A stretch of DNA of 45,224 bases from Oscillospiraceae bacterium (GTDB taxonomy: Bacteria > Bacillota > Clostridia > Monoglobales > Monoglobaceae): NCBI GenBank assembly GCA_015068655.1, contig SVKC01000012.1, forward strand, positions 1-45,224, read 5' to 3'. Positions 1-7,174 of the stretch are shown one piece after another. Numbering within the stretch: the stretch's first letter is position 1; each line of letters begins with the position of its first letter. Position numbers and translations under genes: made by a program. The notes below the pieces were generated by a model. That model was not told the origin of the DNA and did no database searches. It was given only the letters and a program-made list of their open reading frames with translations.

Positions 1-91
1 TTATTACCGCTTTTCTCACTGTGTACTTTTCAAACATCATCCCTCCGCTTTTTCGCGGGGTTTTTCGCTCCCTTTTTTAAGGAGCTTATCT

Positions 92-120
92 ACTATATCA
101 CACCATCTTCACTTTGTCAA
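92..120 (-). promoter_or_regulatory. Proximal promoter of leftward transcription unit
   Basis: On the minus strand, TTGACA (115-120) is followed after 17 bases by TATAGT (92-97). It is near-perfect sigma-A consensus. Together with the upstream copy this is the tandem arrangement typical of rRNA operons. The transcript would leave the window at position 1. Confidence 0.75.
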
Positions 121-185
121 GCCTTTTCTTAAAATTTTTTAAATTTATTTTTCGACTTTTTTGCTCCGCTTGGCGCAACTCGTCT

Positions 186-214
186 ATATTAACATACTTA
201 TTTCACTTTGTCAA
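186..214 (-). promoter_or_regulatory. Distal promoter of leftward transcription unit
   Basis: On the minus strand, TTGACA (209-214) is followed after 17 bases by TAATAT (186-191). The first spacer bases (AAGTGAA) match those of the promoter 94 bp downstream, so the two look like duplicated tandem promoters. Confidence 0.7.
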
Positions 215-328
215 CCCCTTTTTTTGAAAAATCTAAAAATTTTTTTCTTGTTATATTATTACCTTTTTTTTCATAATTATTCACTATATATTAATATTGA
301 AATAAAAACAAAGAAAGGTATGAATACT

Positions 329-1510
329 ATGAGATTTCTTTTCAAAGGTCTTTTGTGCATCTTCCTCTGTGTAACACTTCTTCTCCCATCTTCTGCAGGA
401 GCCGAAATTGTAAGTCAGGTTGCCGCAGATGTTGAGGCACAGTTGGTAACCGCTCCGTCCGCTATCCTCATTGAAAGAGACTCCGGTCAGGTTCTGTACG
501 AACTCAACGCAGACGAACGGCTTCATATAGCCAGCGTAACCAAGACTATGACAGTTCTTCTTGCAATGGAAGCAATTGATTCAGGAAAAATCACACTGAC
601 AGACACAGTGACAACCAGCGAATACGCTGCATCAATGGGCGGCTCTCAGGTTTTCCTTGAAGTCGGTGAGCAAATGACCGTTGAGGATATGCTGAAAGCA
701 ATTATAATTTCTTCCGGAAATGACGCCGCTGTTGCTATGGCAGAACATATCGCCGGAGCAGAATCCGCCTTTGTTGAGCTTATGAACAAACGCGCAAAGG
801 CTCTGGGCTGTAAAAACACACATTTTGTTAATTGCAATGGTCTGGATGAAACAGCTGAACACTATAGCTCCGCAAGGGATATAGCTATTATCTCCTGTGA
901 GCTTTTGAAGCATCCGAAGTTTACCGATTACAGTACTATTTGGATGGACACACTCCGAAACGGCGAGTTCGGACTTTCCAACACAAACAAGCTCATTCGG
1001 TTTTATAACGGCGCCAACGGCATCAAAACAGGTTTTACCTCCGAAGCAAAGTTCTGTCTTGCGGCATCAGCAAAACGCGACGGTATGCAACTTGTTGCAA
1101 CAGTCCTTGCAGCCCCCACCTCTGCAGACCGTTTTTCCAGTGCTACCAAGCTCCTTGATTATGGCTTTGCAAATTATTCCGTTGTGAATGCTGCTGAAAA
1201 AATAGGGGAGCTTGCACCGCTTTCGGTTGTCGGCGGCAAAACAGAAACAGTCATTCCTGCTGCTAATCCCGGATGCAGCTTTGTGGTAAAGAAAGGTAAT
1301 CAGGACAAAATTGAGATTTCAACCATCTATGATGAGCCAATCAAGGCTCCCATCAAGAAGGGACAGAAGATAGGTCAATCCACTCTTTTAATCAACGGTG
1401 AGAAAGTTGCTGTTTGTGATATAGAATCCACACAGGATATAGACCGTATGAACATCGCTACAATGTTTGGAAAGATTATGAAAATATGGCTTTGTGCAAA
1501 AGCCGATTGA
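329..1510 (+). CDS. dacF: D-alanyl-D-alanine carboxypeptidase (PBP5/6-like, DacF type)
   Basis: This is a low-molecular-weight penicillin-binding protein that trims the terminal D-Ala from peptidoglycan stem peptides outside the membrane. The 393-residue product has all three serine-peptidase S11 motifs: SVTK (Ser69, Lys72), SGN (129-131) and KTG (233-235). A C-terminal beta-domain of about 110 residues follows. Residues 1-25 are a signal peptide ending SAGA. The start at 329 was chosen because AGAAAGG at 312-318 lies ten bases upstream; the ATG at 320 is only one base from it. A C-terminal amphipathic anchor is plausible but not clear. The stop codon overlaps the -35 box of the next gene's promoter. 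DacF and DacA cannot be told apart from sequence alone. Confidence 0.92.
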   Translation: MRFLFKGLLCIFLCVTLLLPSSAGAEIVSQVAADVEAQLVTAPSAILIERDSGQVLYELNADERLHIASVTKTMTVLLAMEAIDSGKITLTDTVTTSEYAASMGGSQVFLEVGEQMTVEDMLKAIIISSGNDAAVAMAEHIAGAESAFVELMNKRAKALGCKNTHFVNCNGLDETAEHYSSARDIAIISCELLKHPKFTDYSTIWMDTLRNGEFGLSNTNKLIRFYNGANGIKTGFTSEAKFCLAASAKRDGMQLVATVLAAPTSADRFSSATKLLDYGFANYSVVNAAEKIGELAPLSVVGGKTETVIPAANPGCSFVVKKGNQDKIEISTIYDEPIKAPIKKGQKIGQSTLLINGEKVAVCDIESTQDIDRMNIATMFGKIMKIWLCAKAD

Positions 1511-1535
1511 CATTTTCTATATTATAATGTAGAAT
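1507..1535 (+). promoter_or_regulatory. Promoter of mtnN overlapping dacF stop codon
   Basis: TTGACA (1507-1512), a 17-base spacer and TAGAAT (1530-1535). The TGA stop of dacF lies inside the -35 hexamer. The expected transcript start near 1542 leaves a leader of about 27 bases, so mtnN is probably transcribed independently of dacF. Confidence 0.7.
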
Positions 1536-1568
1536 TATAATATGAAAATTTCCAAAGGAGTAATGCAA

Positions 1569-2255
1569 ATGATAGGAATAATCGGAGCAATGGATATTGA
1601 AGTCAACAGCTTCAAGGAGCTTATGACCGATAAAAAAGCTGAAACCATCAGCGGAACAGAATTTGTCTGCGGCAAGCTTTGGGGCAAGTCTACGGTTGTA
1701 GCAGTCAGCGGTGTCGGAAAAGTTAATGCCGCAATCTGCACCCAGACAATGTGCCTGCAATATAACCCTGATTTCGTAATAAACAGCGGTGTTGCCGGCG
1801 GGCTTGAAAAAACTTTGAATATCTGTGACGTGGTCGTTGCTGACGCTGTAATCCAGCACGATATGGATACCTCCCCCTTGGGCGACCCTGTAGGCTTTAT
1901 TTCCGGGATTGACATAGTAGAAATACCCACAGACAAAAACATTTCAGAAAAGCTTTTTGATGCATCCTCAGAAAACGGAATACATACCCTGACGGGAAAG
2001 ATTGTTTCCGGTGACCAGTTCATAAACAGTGCAGAAAAGAAAAAATATCTCGTAGACACCTTCGGTGCTTTTGCATGCGAAATGGAGGCCGCAGCAATTG
2101 GTCACGTAGCATACAAAAACAACATTCCCTTTTGTATTCTACGTTCTATTTCGGATAACGCTGACGGCAGTTCACATATTTCGTATAACGAATTTGTTGA
2201 TGCAGCCGCAAAAAATCTTGTGAAGGTTGTAAAAACATTTTTTGAAAAGATATAA
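1569..2255 (+). CDS. mtnN: 5'-methylthioadenosine/S-adenosylhomocysteine nucleosidase
   Basis: Cytosolic nucleosidase that cleaves methylthioadenosine and S-adenosylhomocysteine to adenine plus the thio-ribose, in the activated-methyl and methionine salvage pathway. The 228-residue protein begins MIGIIGAMDIEV with the conserved early Glu (Glu11). It carries the GVAGGL phosphate and ribose loop, the EMEAAA ribose-binding motif and the SDNAD segment with the catalytic Asp, all as in MtnN/Pfs. Length is normal for the family. The start at 1569 is preferred over ATGs at 1542 and 1563 because AAAGGAG at 1554-1560 is eight bases upstream of it. A bidirectional terminator follows, facing the convergent AraC gene. 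Confidence 0.95.
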   Translation: MIGIIGAMDIEVNSFKELMTDKKAETISGTEFVCGKLWGKSTVVAVSGVGKVNAAICTQTMCLQYNPDFVINSGVAGGLEKTLNICDVVVADAVIQHDMDTSPLGDPVGFISGIDIVEIPTDKNISEKLFDASSENGIHTLTGKIVSGDQFINSAEKKKYLVDTFGAFACEMEAAAIGHVAYKNNIPFCILRSISDNADGSSHISYNEFVDAAAKNLVKVVKTFFEKI

Positions 2256-2256
2256 C

Positions 2257-2294
2257 AAAAACGGTGCATCCCCCAAAAAAGGTTGCACCGTTTT
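2257..2294. terminator. Bidirectional terminator between mtnN and AraC gene
   Basis: Inverted repeat ACGGTGCA / TGCACCGT, flanked by an A-run on the left and a T-run on the right, so it can terminate both convergent genes. Confidence 0.8.
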
Positions 2295-2304
2295 CTATAA
2301 AGAA

Positions 2305-3225
2305 TTACTTTATCCGTTCAGGCTTCAGAAACTCCTGACTTGCGCTGTCAAGAGGCGACATTGCCTTTATGGAATTGGAATATTCACTCGGGGTCATTCC
2401 TGTGGTTTTCTTGAACTGTATGGAAAAATAGTGTATGCTTGAATAGCCCAAAAGCTCCGAAATCTGTGTTATGTTGTAATTGTCCTCACGGATGTATTTT
2501 TTTGCAAGCTCGATTTTCAGCTGAATAAAGTATTGAATGGGGCTTACGCCATAATGATACTTGAATAGCCGATTGACACCCATTCGGTTGAGACCGCTGT
2601 ATTTCATAAGCCGGTCAATTGACATTGTTTCCGAAATATGTGCCATCATAAAGTTTTCCAGAATATTCACCATTGAGCTGCTATTGTTCACAGTAAAGCT
2701 TTTGTGTTGAATAGCGGGAGCCTTTTGACGCAGGAACAAAATCAGAAATTCCCCAATATATTGCTTTATTAATTGCTCTGCACCTATATCGGGAGCTTCT
2801 TTCAACTTCAGCTCCTCAGTGAAAATATTTCCGAGAGGTGTTGAAAAAGCATTTGTGTACTCCGAAATAATCTTTGAAATGAGATTTTTCTGTTCCTGTC
2901 CAACCTTCAGCACCTTTCCTTCAAAAAACTTCATCGCGGGCGACTCGCACTCAAAACTGACGATAGCCACATTAGGAGCAATTTTCCCATTTGCACGAAC
3001 ATTGTGCCATTCGTCAGGCTTGTGAAAAATTACGTTTCCCTGCGATAAGACAATATCCTTTTCCCCTGCCGTTACAGTCACTTCACCTTTGTCTACATAA
3101 ACAAACTCCCAGAAATTGTGCTTTTCGCCGTGAAAACTGAAGTTTTTTGAGTATTCAAAATAATGTACCGAAAAAAGCTTTCCTATTTGTATAGCTATTC
3201 CGAGTTCAAATCCTTTGTAATTCAT
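2305..3225 (-). CDS. AraC family transcriptional regulator
   Basis: A 306-residue one-component regulator. An N-terminal cupin-like sensing domain (about residues 20-120, with NFWEFVYVDKGEV and HKPDEWHNV) is followed by a C-terminal double helix-turn-helix domain (about 190-290). The second helix-turn-helix has the family signature, ITQISELLGYSS through FKKTTGMTPSEY. The start is set by GGAGGG 9-10 bases upstream, and the gene has its own strong promoter. It lies 1.5 kb from the similarly oriented alpha-fucosidase gene, and the two promoters share a motif around the -35 box, so a role in fucoside or other plant/mucin glycan sensing is possible. The ligand cannot be read from the sequence. Confidence 0.88.
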   Translation of the reverse strand: MNYKGFELGIAIQIGKLFSVHYFEYSKNFSFHGEKHNFWEFVYVDKGEVTVTAGEKDIVLSQGNVIFHKPDEWHNVRANGKIAPNVAIVSFECESPAMKFFEGKVLKVGQEQKNLISKIISEYTNAFSTPLGNIFTEELKLKEAPDIGAEQLIKQYIGEFLILFLRQKAPAIQHKSFTVNNSSSMVNILENFMMAHISETMSIDRLMKYSGLNRMGVNRLFKYHYGVSPIQYFIQLKIELAKKYIREDNYNITQISELLGYSSIHYFSIQFKKTTGMTPSEYSNSIKAMSPLDSASQEFLKPERIK

Positions 3226-3259
3226 TTTGAACTACCCTCCTATAAATAACTTAATATTC

Positions 3260-3288
3260 ATTATATGCTCATGCGAGATTAGGGACAA
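3260..3288 (-). promoter_or_regulatory. Promoter of the AraC gene at 2305-3225
   Basis: Minus strand TTGTCC (3283-3288), 17-base spacer, TATAAT (3260-3265). The -35 region, TTTTGTCCCTAA, recurs in slightly altered form upstream of the fucosidase gene and at 3905-3918. Confidence 0.7.
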
Positions 3289-3296
3289 AATTTTTT

Positions 3297-3343
3297 AAAG
3301 GCTTCCCCTTGAGGGGAAGCTGTCACGAAGTGACTGATAGGTG
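3297..3343. repeat. Two-hairpin intergenic repeat, copy 1
   Basis: A perfect 8-bp stem with TTGA loop (3301-3320) is followed by GTCACGAAGTGAC (3322-3334), a 5-bp stem with GAA loop. A second copy, about 47 bases long with the first stem damaged, lies at 45076-45122. The type resembles dispersed non-coding palindromic repeats of Clostridia. Confidence 0.8.
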
Positions 3344-3351
3344 TAGATTGA

Positions 3352-3373
3352 GACACATAAGGTTTAGATGCAA
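3352..3373. repeat. Dispersed repeat B, copy 1 (core only)
   Basis: 22 bases beginning GACACATAAGG and ending TTTAGATGCAA, identical to cores at 3858-3879 and 4559-4580. The three copies bracket the two orphan genes between 3402 and 4498. Confidence 0.85.
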
Positions 3374-3401
3374 AAACCTTTTAGCCGTAGTTTATATCAA
3401 A

Positions 3402-3815
3402 TTAAGGCCAAAAATTTTCATTAGTTTTCTTATCTATACGCCTAATTTCTATAAATTGTAATACGATTAAAATAATATGCATTATTAGCGAAATTATTGA
3501 AAGCACTGTACCAAGATTACACATAAAATCATTTTCAATTAATCCGAAAAACATTCGAGTAGATAATTCATCCGAATCAGGGAAAAGAAGATTGCTAAAT
3601 ATGTATGTTATACAAAACATATAATTATACATCTGTATCTTTCTATAGGACGAATAATTAGATGCAACTACACTAATCGCAAACACAATTATAGCATGTG
3701 CAAAAGGAATTAACATCAATAAACAAAACAATCTTATAAAGCCAAAATTCATAAGATAGGATACCACCACTATCAATATCGACAGCAATGATAGCAATAT
3801 CATTTTTATTCTCAT
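3402..3815 (-). CDS. Hypothetical integral membrane protein
   Basis: I do not recognise this 137-residue protein. It is strongly hydrophobic, with about four predicted membrane segments: residues 5-22, 27-50, a weaker one near 68-82, and 100-123. It ends with a charged tail (RRIDKKTNE). The start at 3815 is chosen because AAAGGGGAG lies six bases upstream; the longer form from 3839 would include the ribosome site in the coding region. It is more AT-rich than the housekeeping genes around it, and repeat B lies on both sides. It could be a recently gained gene. Confidence 0.6.
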   Translation of the reverse strand: MRIKMILLSLLSILIVVVSYLMNFGFIRLFCLLMLIPFAHAIIVFAISVVASNYSSYRKIQMYNYMFCITYIFSNLLFPDSDELSTRMFFGLIENDFMCNLGTVLSIISLIMHIILIVLQFIEIRRIDKKTNENFWP

Positions 3816-3830
3816 GATTATCTCCCCTTT

Positions 3831-3879
3831 CGACAACATTCGACATTTCCATATTGCGACACATAAGGTTTAGATGCAA
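3831..3879. repeat. Dispersed repeat B, copy 2 (extended)
   Basis: About 50 bases including ATTCGACAT, CCATATTGC and the 22-base core (3858-3879). It matches 4531-4580 almost throughout. Read on the minus strand it places TTGCAT and CAATAT 17 bases apart, 16 bases or more upstream of the orphan gene starting at 3815, so it could serve as a weak portable promoter. Confidence 0.85.
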
Positions 3880-3922
3880 CTAATTTTCACGAAAAGTTCG
3901 TAATAAGTTAGGACAAAAAAGG

Positions 3923-4498
3923 TTATACATCTGCAACTGTATAGCATGCATCATCTTTAAGTTTTGATTTTTCAAGTTGAAAATGAACAATTTTATTTAA
4001 TAATTCGTTAGAAAAATTCTCGCTATTATATTGCTTGATAACTGCATCAAAATCTCCGCTTCTTCTTAATAAGTCCGCCTTTTGCAATCTCAAATTCTCG
4101 TTATTTTTATCATTTAAAATTAAAATTTCCAAAAACTCCAAAGCAATTTTTCTGCACAGTATTGCGTTTTCCTTATCATTTTTATCATCGCACGCCCACG
4201 CTGCATGAAGCGATGCATAAAATGATTTTTCCTCTGTGTGCTGAAATGATTCTTTAGAAATAAAATCTTTCACCTTGCTTACTTCCGTTACATCAATAGG
4301 AAGTTTTGAAATATCACTTGAAACATAGCCACAAAACGGACACTCTTCAACCCATAAGGGCATCGTACTTCTTCTCATCTCCGGAGGACGCAAATCTAAA
4401 TCACAAGCACCAAAAGCATTCGTGCTTGCAAGTTCACGATATTCATGTTCCTTATCGCAAATAATACATTTTTTTGTTATAGGAATAATTCTCGACAT
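3923..4498 (-). CDS. DUF2225-like zinc-ribbon protein
   Basis: A 191-residue cytosolic protein. The N-terminus has two cysteine pairs, CIIC (residues 12-15) and CPFC (53-56), spaced like a zinc ribbon. A helical region of about 110 residues follows, with a TPR-like run (ENAILCRKIALEFLEI, LRLQKADLLRRSGD). This order resembles the DUF2225 family of Firmicutes; that assignment is from memory of the family and not certain. Function is unknown. The gene lies between copies 2 and 3 of repeat B and is AT-rich. The start is the ATG at 4498, with AGAAAGGATG upstream. Confidence 0.6.
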   Translation of the reverse strand: MSRIIPITKKCIICDKEHEYRELASTNAFGACDLDLRPPEMRRSTMPLWVEECPFCGYVSSDISKLPIDVTEVSKVKDFISKESFQHTEEKSFYASLHAAWACDDKNDKENAILCRKIALEFLEILILNDKNNENLRLQKADLLRRSGDFDAVIKQYNSENFSNELLNKIVHFQLEKSKLKDDACYTVADV

Positions 4499-4530
4499 TA
4501 CAATTCAACATCCTTTCTTAAAATATTTTT

Positions 4531-4580
4531 TCAACAAAATTCGACATATCCATATTGCGACACATAAGGTTTAGATGCAA
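4531..4580. repeat. Dispersed repeat B, copy 3 (extended)
   Basis: It matches 3831-3879 over about 50 bases and ends in the identical 22-base core (4559-4580). It immediately precedes the half palindromic array at 4592. Confidence 0.85.
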
Positions 4581-4591
4581 GCCTATTTTAT

Positions 4592-4710
4592 CGATATGCA
4601 AACTAAAGCTTGCTCGATATATTTACTTCATAAATTCGATATGTTTTTCGTTTCACATAAAAACACGATATGATAAAAATTTCGTTACCGTAAGGCAATT
4701 CATTGCTCGT
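4592..4710. repeat. Half palindromic array (four CGATAT cores, right half missing)
   Basis: Core CGATAT occurs at 4592-4597, 4615-4620, 4637-4642 and 4666-4671. The spacers can each form a small hairpin: GCAA/TTGC, ATTTA/TAAAT and GTTTTT/AAAAAC. After core four the sequence GATAAAAATTTC then TTACCGTAAGG resembles the centre of the complete arrays at 34459 and 44617. The inverse cores expected next are absent, and the 3' end of the fucosidase gene follows instead. One CAATTCAT, the core word of the array at 44860, occurs at 4696-4703 and may be chance. Confidence 0.65.
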
Positions 4711-4741
4711 GCAAAAGCAATTATTTAATCGTTGCTTTTGC
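4711..4741. terminator. Inverted repeat over fucosidase stop codon
   Basis: GCAAAAGCAA (4711-4720) and TTGCTTTTGC (4732-4741) form a perfect 10-bp stem. The loop contains the fucosidase stop codon. No T-run follows on the minus strand, so termination is possible but not classical. Confidence 0.45.
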
Positions 4742-5962
4742 AACCCTTACCGGATATGATGTTCCGTATGGATGTCCTGTAAGATTCACAGCAAGCATAT
4801 CTTGACCTTGAACAAATGGTAGCTCCTCGTTATTGTCCATCCATTTTATAGATGTAATTTCCTCCGACACACCACCAAAAGCATAAACTCCTCTGTATTT
4901 TCTACCTACTGTTACATTACCGTCTCCGCGAGTTGCAAGATCGTACACGAAAAAGTAAAGATTCTCGCCGTCAACGCTCTTCAGTGCAAAGTTTTTACCT
5001 ATGCCGTTAACCCCACATGGTCTTCCATTATAGATTGCTTCGCCGAACAGTTCCATCCAACGTCCTAAAAGTCCCAAAAGTTCTTTTTGATAATTATTTA
5101 TTTTACCCTGTGCCTCAGGTCCGATATTTAAAAGATAATTTGCGCCCACCTTACGGCAGTCGCAGAGACTCTTGATAAGCTCAGTCGGTGATTTATAGCA
5201 TAAATCGTCATATCCTATTCCCCAGTGTTCGTTAAGCGTGTGGCACATTTCTGCAGAAACATACTTTGACATTCCTTCACGATTCATCGGCGTTGGTATA
5301 CCCTGCTCAAATGTAACGGAATCAATCTCGGGATTACCTATTTTGCCTCTGTCACTAAGTCCTGTGTTATTTATTATCATAGCTTCAGGCTGATACTTTC
5401 TGATTGTTGCATAAAGCTCGTCAACCTTCCAGTCCGAATCAGGCTTTGACCAATTGCCGTCAAACCATAATCCACCTATTTTGCCGTAGTTCTTACAAAG
5501 TATTTCAACACTCTTTCTCAAATACTCAAGGTATTCGTCAAATTTCTCGTTAAAGTCCTTGTTGTACCAGTCAAGTGTTGTATGGTAGAACATAGGCATC
5601 AGACCATATTTATTACAAGCATCAACAAACTCACGGATAAGATCCCTTCCCGCCGGGGTATGCACTGCATCAAAATCACTAAGACCGCATGTGTCATAAA
5701 GCGAAAAGCCTTCGTGATGTCTTGTTGTAAATGTTATGTACTTAAATCCCGCTTCCTTTGCTGTGCGGACAATTTTCTCCGCATCAAAGTCCTCGGCAGT
5801 AAATGTGTCTGCAAGCTTCTTATATTCATCCATGTTGTAATGTTCAAGATTGAAAACCCATTCTCCTCTGCCAAGCTGTGAATAGAGTCCCCAATGAATA
5901 AACATTCCAAGTCCCATCTGCTCGAAGTCAAGAATGTACTGTTTTGCTACAGGTATACTCAT
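4721..5962 (-). CDS. Alpha-L-fucosidase (GH29)
   Basis: Glycoside hydrolase of family 29 that removes alpha-linked L-fucose from glycans by a retaining mechanism. The 413-residue protein has the family features: GMFIHWGLYS near residues 19-28, TTRHHEGF near 79-86, and GGLWFDGNW with the probable nucleophile Asp168. A short beta-sandwich-like tail follows. No signal peptide is seen, so it probably acts in the cytosol on imported fucosylated oligosaccharides. The start at 5962 is set by AAAGGAGG at 5969-5976; the ATG at 5995 would read through that site. FucU at 39839 fits the same fucose route. GH29 also contains enzymes with other specificities, so linkage preference is open. Confidence 0.9.
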   Translation of the reverse strand: MSIPVAKQYILDFEQMGLGMFIHWGLYSQLGRGEWVFNLEHYNMDEYKKLADTFTAEDFDAEKIVRTAKEAGFKYITFTTRHHEGFSLYDTCGLSDFDAVHTPAGRDLIREFVDACNKYGLMPMFYHTTLDWYNKDFNEKFDEYLEYLRKSVEILCKNYGKIGGLWFDGNWSKPDSDWKVDELYATIRKYQPEAMIINNTGLSDRGKIGNPEIDSVTFEQGIPTPMNREGMSKYVSAEMCHTLNEHWGIGYDDLCYKSPTELIKSLCDCRKVGANYLLNIGPEAQGKINNYQKELLGLLGRWMELFGEAIYNGRPCGVNGIGKNFALKSVDGENLYFFVYDLATRGDGNVTVGRKYRGVYAFGGVSEEITSIKWMDNNEELPFVQGQDMLAVNLTGHPYGTSYPVRVAKATIK

Positions 5963-6092
5963 AATTTTTCCTCCTTTTTTATTTTTGAATGTCACACGTA
6001 CAATTCGTTACTAAATCAATAATATAATTACTAATCCTCAAATAAGTTTCTTCTTTTGTTATGTTTTTAAACAAGCTACTGTTTGTGCAATC

Positions 6093-6120
6093 ATTATAAT
6101 TCATTTCAAGTTAGGAACAA
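6093..6120 (-). promoter_or_regulatory. Probable promoter of fucosidase gene
   Basis: Minus strand TTGTTC (6115-6120), 16-base spacer, TATAAT (6093-6098), giving a leader of about 125 bases. The -35 context TTTTGTTCCTAACTT matches TTTTGTCCCTAATCT at the AraC promoter (3260-3288). Confidence 0.55.
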
Positions 6121-6133
6121 AAACCATTAACAA

Positions 6134-6979
6134 TCAGACATTTCTGAATCCACGTCCGATAATTTCGCTACTGGTAGTAACAATAACGAAGGAGGCTGGG
6201 TCGATTTCTTTGATTTTCTTTTTAAGTTTGACTGCCTCTGCTCGTCTACATACGGTATGAATCATTGTTCTTTGTTCCTTTGTAAAGTCTCCAATTGCAT
6301 CGCTAACAGTAACGCCATGATGCAATGCTTCTATAATATATTGCGAAATTTCTTCACGCTTTGTCGTTATAACAACAAAATATTTACAAGTATTTAAGCT
6401 TTCAATAACACTGTCTACTAAAAATGCTTTTGAAAACAGACCAAGCAATGAAAACAGCCCTGCCTGTGTATTAAAAACAAAAAACGAACTCACAGCAACA
6501 ACAAAATCAACAGCCAGCAAGGCTTTCCCAACATCAATATCCGTAAACTTTTTCATAATCAAAGCAGCAATATCCGTTCCTCCGGAAGACGCGTCACTAT
6601 TGAAAATCATTGCCGACCCAATGGCTGTGAGAAGCATAGCATATACTAATTCTAAAAGTGGCTGATTTGTAAGCGGAGCAGAAAGCGGTATAAACAGTTC
6701 AAAAAGATATGTAAGAGCTGAATAAAACATACTGCAATAAATTGTTTTAAGACTGTTTTTCCACCCCAAAAACCAAAAGCCCAACAACAAAAGTGCACCG
6801 TTCAATATCCATATCCAAACTGCAGGTGTGATAGGAAAAAGTTTGCCCAATATGGTACCAATACCAGTTACACCGCCTGTTGCAAACCCATTTGGAATCT
6901 TAAAGAAATATACTCCAACAGAAAGAAGGATACATCCAATATTCATAAATATAAAACTTTTAAGTTGCTTACTTTTCAT
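6134..6979 (-). CDS. YitT family membrane protein (DUF161/DUF2179)
   Basis: A 281-residue protein of the YitT family, common in multiple copies in Firmicutes, with no firmly established function. The N-terminal two thirds hold about five membrane segments with the typical GFATGGVTGIGTI near residue 32 and SDASSGGTDIAALI near 128. The C-terminal DUF2179 domain (about 200-281) is cytosolic, with YFVVITTKREEIS, HHGVT and ASFVIVTTSSEIIGRGF. Length is as usual. The ATG at 6979 is preceded by AAAGGAAG. It appears to stand alone between the fucosidase and the WG-repeat gene. Confidence 0.88.
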   Translation of the reverse strand: MKSKQLKSFIFMNIGCILLSVGVYFFKIPNGFATGGVTGIGTILGKLFPITPAVWIWILNGALLLLGFWFLGWKNSLKTIYCSMFYSALTYLFELFIPLSAPLTNQPLLELVYAMLLTAIGSAMIFNSDASSGGTDIAALIMKKFTDIDVGKALLAVDFVVAVSSFFVFNTQAGLFSLLGLFSKAFLVDSVIESLNTCKYFVVITTKREEISQYIIEALHHGVTVSDAIGDFTKEQRTMIHTVCRRAEAVKLKKKIKEIDPASFVIVTTSSEIIGRGFRNV

Positions 6980-7034
6980 CTATTTGTTCTTCCTTTTTAA
7001 TTATATTTATTTTTTTTCAAAATTCGACATTCTT

Positions 7035-7062
7035 TATATAAAGACCGTGTAATTTTAATGCC
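7035..7062. repeat. Dispersed repeat C, copy 1
   Basis: 28 bases starting TATATAAAGAC that match 45043-45070 at about 24 positions. The latter ends TTTAGATGCC, like the end of repeat B. The rest of the short gap 6980-7174 shows no gene. Confidence 0.5.
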
Positions 7063-7174
7063 CTGCATCATAGCCGAGGCAGACTTTCCTTTTCGAGCAA
7101 CACTCTCCGGTCAAATCAAGCTCAAAAACTCGTCCGATTCCTGTTGTGCACAGCATTTACAAATCAACACACCT

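Larger units (their letters stand above)
1..328. other. Intergenic region with leftward promoters; no gene
   Basis: No credible coding sequence is seen here. A possible N-terminal extension of the following carboxypeptidase (from 161) is AT-rich, has no ribosome site and precedes the true signal peptide, so it was not used. The region holds two consensus promoters on the minus strand (listed separately). The leftward leader between the proximal one and the window edge contains small GC-rich hairpins (for example a CCGC/GCGG stem near 47-60). This resembles the leader of an rRNA or tRNA operon lying outside the window, but no RNA gene is visible in the 90 bases available. Confidence 0.6.

Noticed and set aside
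161-328. Long N-terminal extension of the carboxypeptidase
   Set aside because: It lacks a ribosome site, is AT-rich and would bury the signal peptide.
3352-4580. Integron gene cassettes with attC sites
   Set aside because: The repeat has no GTTRRRY/RYYYAAC core sites, shows no attC-like folding, and no integrase is present.
5582-5881. 99-residue frame opposite the fucosidase gene
   Set aside because: It is antisense to a well-supported enzyme gene and shows no ribosome site or known motif.
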